The notes beneath the pieces were generated by a model. It was given only the letters and a program-made list of their open reading frames with translations, was not told the origin of the DNA and ran no database searches. Of a stretch of DNA of 5,973 bases, positions 3,084 to 5,973 are shown in pieces. The position numbers were made by a program, and so were the translations under genes. The number at the start of each line of letters is the position of its first letter. Position 1 is the stretch's first letter. This stretch comes from Candidatus Acetothermia bacterium (GTDB lineage Bacteria > Bipolaricaulota > Bipolaricaulia > Bipolaricaulales > Bipolaricaulaceae): contig PUMK01000246.1 in assembly GCA_003551325.1 (NCBI GenBank), positions 1 through 5,973 on the forward strand. Reading direction: 5' to 3'.

Positions 3084-5973
3084 CTAGTTACCGATACGGA
3101 GCCCTTCATCCTGGGGCGCAAACACCACACGCGCTTTGGCAAACGCGGGTACCTCCACGAGCAGTCGAATCCCGGTAAGATCGAGCTGAACGCCCACACG
3201 AAGGCAGCCCTCGAACAATCTCCCCACGTCCGCCCCCAACTGCACCCACCGACCACCGAGCCAATCGTACTCTCCCGACAAGCGCGTGCTCCACGTGTCG
3301 CCAAGCGCCCATCGAACCTCACCCACCGTCCGCTTCAGTGCCCAGGGAGCCACGCCCACGCGCGCTCCACCGGTGATCGAGAACGCTTCCCCAGCCCATG
3401 AACCGCGCAACAGGAGATCATCCCAGCGCCAGGGGTCAGTTTTCACGCCTCCCCTCAGGGAGAGCGCGTGGTCGTCCGTTGACCACGAGAACTCCCACGC
3501 GCCACGATCAAACACCAGTGGAACCGGTGAGAACGAGAACTCCGCTCGCACGGACGGTCCCCGTAGAGACCACGTCCCCAATAGGGGTGCCTCCCCGGTC
3601 GTGTCCCATGCCAGGGACACCTGCTGGGTCCAATCGGCGCCGCGGCCGACAAGCCCAAGCGTGAACCGGCTCACCGGAGGTGCAGCATCAAACGCAAACG
3701 GGGAACGCCCAAACGACAGACGACCCCGATAGGAAAGCCTTAGATCCGACAGACGAATCTCGGGGTTCGCTTCCAGCGTCACACGTTGCACACTGTGGTA
3801 GAGATCCAGCCCCACCCCCAAGGGCGTGCTCAACGTCAACGGACCCGCTTCCCACTTGCGCGACCAGTTCATGGAGACGCCGCTTCTGACGTCCACAAGC
3901 TCTCCCTCCACGAACCGGCCCGTGTCCAGACGCACGCCGACTTCGCCACCCCACCATTCCCCAATCGTCCCGGATAGGATGGCGTGCGGCAGGCGTTGGT
4001 AGATCAGTTCTCCATCCCTCTCAACGCTCCCCCAACGCGTAGACCAGGTCCAGGGTCCGAGGTCGCCGCCCACATCCGCCAGCACACTTCCTTCGGCAAG
4101 GCTCAGGCGTGTCCTCCAACGTCCCCATGATGCTTCTCCACGTGCACTGAGTTCGGCCCTATCCATGGTGAGGCGAAGCTCCCCAGCCTCCCACAACACG
4201 TCGAGCGAAGGGTCCACACGGCCAGCCCAGGGAAACCACTTCAGCCCAACCGCACCCCATAGCTCCTCGTGAAGCGTCCACGGGATGTACCAGCGCACGA
4301 ACCACTCACCTGCTTCTCTCCCGAACTCGGGGAACATCGGCGATGCTTCCTCTCCAAGGCGCGCGGCGTACACGGGGAGCCAACCCGTACGAAGTCCGAA
4401 GGACAACAGGGTCACGTTCTGCGCATAGAGCCACCGCTGTGGCAAAAGGACGAAACGTGCCGCCTCAGCACTGTAGGGAGCGCCGTCCAGGCAGGGACAC
4501 GTTGTGAACTGCACGTCACGCGCTTCCAGCCGCGATAACTCCCCCTCGAGGAACGAAGCCCTTCCCCAATCCCCTGTGAACTGAAGGACTTCAGTCTTCT
4601 CCGGCCCTTCGAATCCGGATGAACCCTCGAACACCTCGGCAACAGCATCCTTGAGCCGACCCTGCTCGTCGAACCGAGCGGAGATGCGCTGGGCACGAAG
4701 CTCCACATCCAGCCCCACGAGTTGCGCGCCCCGCACTTCCATCCTCCAACCATCTTCTTCCCGAACACCCTCCACCTGATCAGCGGTGAGCTCGTAGTCC
4801 GGCAAGACAGCGGCGACCCCTCTTGCGGTGAACGACGCCCCTTCGACGCCCAACACCATGTGCTGCGCTGTCATGGATTCGAAGGGGAGGTCTACAGCCA
4901 TGACTCCGCAGCCCAGGAGCAGAACCATCAACGCTGCAGCGGTCACACCCCGAGACCGGCGGCGGTCCGTCCACAGAAGCAACAGCACACCGACGATGGC
5001 GAGCACGATATGTGGGAGCCATCCGCCCAGCGAAGCGGGTAGCATACCCCGGCGGGCCATCGTGCGCGACCATATCTGCATCCCCTGAGCACCTGCCACC
5101 AACATGAACCCAGCGATCGCCGCAACCGCACGACCGCGTCGCCCAAGCAACACGCCCAACGGTGCACCGAGAAGCGCGAATACAGCTGCCGCTGCGATCA
5201 CTGCGAGTTTTGAGTGGTACTCCACAACAAGGTGTCGTGGGTCGAGACCCGAACGCACAAACAGATCGATGCGTTCCGAGAGTTCGCGAAGCGACATCTC
5301 CCCTGGAGTCTTGCCCCCCAACACCGCCTGCTGCACATCATCTCCGATCTCCAGTGTCAACCCCCGGAAGCGGGTCATCTCCTCGAGCACACCATCCTGG
5401 CCGAATCTGAGGAGCCTTCCTTCCTCCAGCATGAGGTCGCCACCGAGGAACCGCCCTGTCTCGGCGGTGAGCACTGTTGGAAAACGCCCTTGTGGAGGGA
5501 ATACCCGTCCACTCAGATCGTAGACGACGATGCCCAGAGCCCGATCTTCTTCATAGCTCTGTATGTAGTAGAGTTCCCCTTCACTGCCGCGGAAGAACAC
5601 GTGCTCCTGCATTGCGGGGACCTCTCCCCTGTAGAGCACCGTCAACAACTCCCTACGATATGCGGCTTCTGCGGCCGGCACGACGAGCTCTCCAACCACG
5701 TAGGCCAATCCGCTTACCCCTACACCGAACACAACAAACGGCAAGAGCACGCGGCGTATCGAGTAACCCACTGCCTGCAGCGCCAGCAACTCCCGGTCTG
5801 AGACCAGCCGGCCAAGCGCCAAGAACGTTGCCAGCATCACGCTTGCAGGAAGCGCCAACGTGACGAGACTGGGCAGCTTCAGGGACAGGAGCCGCAGCAT
5901 TGTACCAGCGTCCACCCCGCGAGCGAGGAACACGTCGGACAACGACAACACGAGTTCCAGGCCTATGAACACG
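3084..5973 (-). CDS. LptF/LptG-type permease fused to LptD/OstA-like outer-membrane barrel (5' end outside window)
   Basis: 962 visible codons run in from the right edge; perhaps 20-30 N-terminal residues are missing, and the GTG at 5972 is probably internal. Visible residues 1-335 are an LptF/LptG permease subunit, the inner-membrane part of the ATP-driven lipopolysaccharide extractor. Evidence is the early SDVFLARGV segment (12-20), the LPASVMLATFLALGRLVSDREL stretch (41-62) with the following VGY, helices near 74-95, a periplasmic jelly-roll-like region (about 100-250), and last helices at 254-277, 283-300 and 319-334. Residues 335-342 are basic (TDRRRSRG) and 343-360 form a signal-like helix. 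From 361 the chain is LptD/OstA-like: ELTADQVEG (394-402), a GW...EVRGAQLVG segment (408-420), the FTTCPC motif (489-494), AQNVTLLSFG...WLPVYAARL (517-539), then about 400 residues of alternating, Trp- and Gly-rich strands ending near VEVPAFAKARVVF (939-951). LptD inserts lipopolysaccharide into the outer leaflet. LptF and LptG cannot be told apart here. The fusion has no stop, frameshift or composition break that I can see. Confidence 0.9.
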   Translation of the reverse strand, partial: VFIGLELVLSLSDVFLARGVDAGTMLRLLSLKLPSLVTLALPASVMLATFLALGRLVSDRELLALQAVGYSIRRVLLPFVVFGVGVSGLAYVVGELVVPAAEAAYRRELLTVLYRGEVPAMQEHVFFRGSEGELYYIQSYEEDRALGIVVYDLSGRVFPPQGRFPTVLTAETGRFLGGDLMLEEGRLLRFGQDGVLEEMTRFRGLTLEIGDDVQQAVLGGKTPGEMSLRELSERIDLFVRSGLDPRHLVVEYHSKLAVIAAAAVFALLGAPLGVLLGRRGRAVAAIAGFMLVAGAQGMQIWSRTMARRGMLPASLGGWLPHIVLAIVGVLLLLWTDRRRSRGVTAAALMVLLLGCGVMAVDLPFESMTAQHMVLGVEGASFTARGVAAVLPDYELTADQVEGVREEDGWRMEVRGAQLVGLDVELRAQRISARFDEQGRLKDAVAEVFEGSSGFEGPEKTEVLQFTGDWGRASFLEGELSRLEARDVQFTTCPCLDGAPYSAEAARFVLLPQRWLYAQNVTLLSFGLRTGWLPVYAARLGEEASPMFPEFGREAGEWFVRWYIPWTLHEELWGAVGLKWFPWAGRVDPSLDVLWEAGELRLTMDRAELSARGEASWGRWRTRLSLAEGSVLADVGGDLGPWTWSTRWGSVERDGELIYQRLPHAILSGTIGEWWGGEVGVRLDTGRFVEGELVDVRSGVSMNWSRKWEAGPLTLSTPLGVGLDLYHSVQRVTLEANPEIRLSDLRLSYRGRLSFGRSPFAFDAAPPVSRFTLGLVGRGADWTQQVSLAWDTTGEAPLLGTWSLRGPSVRAEFSFSPVPLVFDRGAWEFSWSTDDHALSLRGGVKTDPWRWDDLLLRGSWAGEAFSITGGARVGVAPWALKRTVGEVRWALGDTWSTRLSGEYDWLGGRWVQLGADVGRLFEGCLRVGVQLDLTGIRLLVEVPAFAKARVVFAPQDEGLRIGN
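4893..4946 (-). other. Internal signal-peptide-like helix at the permease/barrel junction
   Basis: Residues 343-360 of the visible frame (VTAAALMVLLLGCGVMAV) follow the basic stretch TDRRRSRG (335-342) that ends the permease. LptF/LptG C-termini face the cytoplasm, so by the positive-inside rule this helix would carry the following OstA/LptD part into the periplasm. VMA (357-359) fits the -3/-1 rule for signal peptidase I, and LLGC (352-355) is a weak lipobox. The GTG encoding residue 343 (4946-4944) could also be an internal start with a poor GGGG upstream. It reads as a former LptD signal peptide retained in the fusion, which is inference. Confidence 0.55.

Noticed and set aside
2581..3178. 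Two long plus-strand open frames opposite the phosphatidyltransferase gene
   Set aside because: The minus-strand frame has the family motif and membrane helices; the plus-strand products are rich in Gln, His, Arg and Pro with no fold-like pattern.
4930..4970. Permease/barrel fusion as a frameshift or lost-stop artefact
   Set aside because: Both halves share a single frame with no frame change needed and the join is composition-neutral. A missing stop from a base error cannot be excluded from sequence alone, so this is kept only as a check in the findings.
5214..5801. A 195-codon open frame on the plus strand opposite the permease part of the fusion gene
   Set aside because: It is antisense to a clearly homologous coding region, shows no recognisable motif, and has the low-complexity composition expected of a shadow frame in GC-rich DNA.
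1..5973. tRNA, rRNA, CRISPR array, insertion sequence, riboswitch or direct repeats
   Set aside because: I found no cloverleaf, regularly spaced repeat, transposase motif or conserved aptamer. In particular, the two bases between the TolB-like gene and ribF leave no room for an FMN riboswitch.

Overview
The window is a GC-rich (roughly 60% by eye), tightly packed bacterial segment with five protein-coding genes and almost no non-coding space. A LptD-type lipopolysaccharide-export barrel with an LptF/LptG-type permease implies a diderm (outer-membrane) bacterium. Three genes have a TACAAT or TATAAT -10 box only 9-12 nt before the start codon and no usable Shine-Dalgarno. This implies leaderless or near-leaderless mRNAs, as is common in Deinococcus-Thermus and some deep-branching thermophile lineages. 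The short RibF N-terminus resembles that of Thermotoga. A deep-branching diderm such as Bipolaricaulota, or a Thermotogota or Deinococcota relative, is my best guess, but the taxonomy is not established by the sequence.

Layout: 1-708 (minus) is the N-terminal two thirds of ruvB, running off the left edge. An 85-bp divergent promoter region (709-793) separates it from a plus-strand pair: an exported six-bladed TolB-like propeller protein (794-1615) and ribF (about 1618-2490), which begins 2 nt after the propeller stop and is probably translationally coupled to it. Convergent to ribF, with 21 bp between the stops, is a minus-strand CDP-alcohol phosphatidyltransferase-like membrane enzyme (2512-3057). 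Upstream of it on the same strand is a very large frame (3084 to the right edge, at least 962 residues).

The large frame is the most interesting item. Its first ~335 residues are an LptF/LptG inner-membrane permease subunit. The last ~600 residues are an LptD/OstA-like outer-membrane protein. The two are joined without a stop by a basic stretch and a signal-peptide-like hydrophobic helix. This puts the inner- and outer-membrane ends of the lipopolysaccharide export machine in one reading frame, with a plausible internal processing site. Other points worth a check are an Asp-to-Glu change at the third acidic position of the phosphatidyltransferase motif, a Ser in place of the first Gly of the RuvB Walker A motif, and the matched geometry of the two divergent promoters. 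I saw no RNA genes, CRISPR arrays, insertion sequences or convincing terminators.
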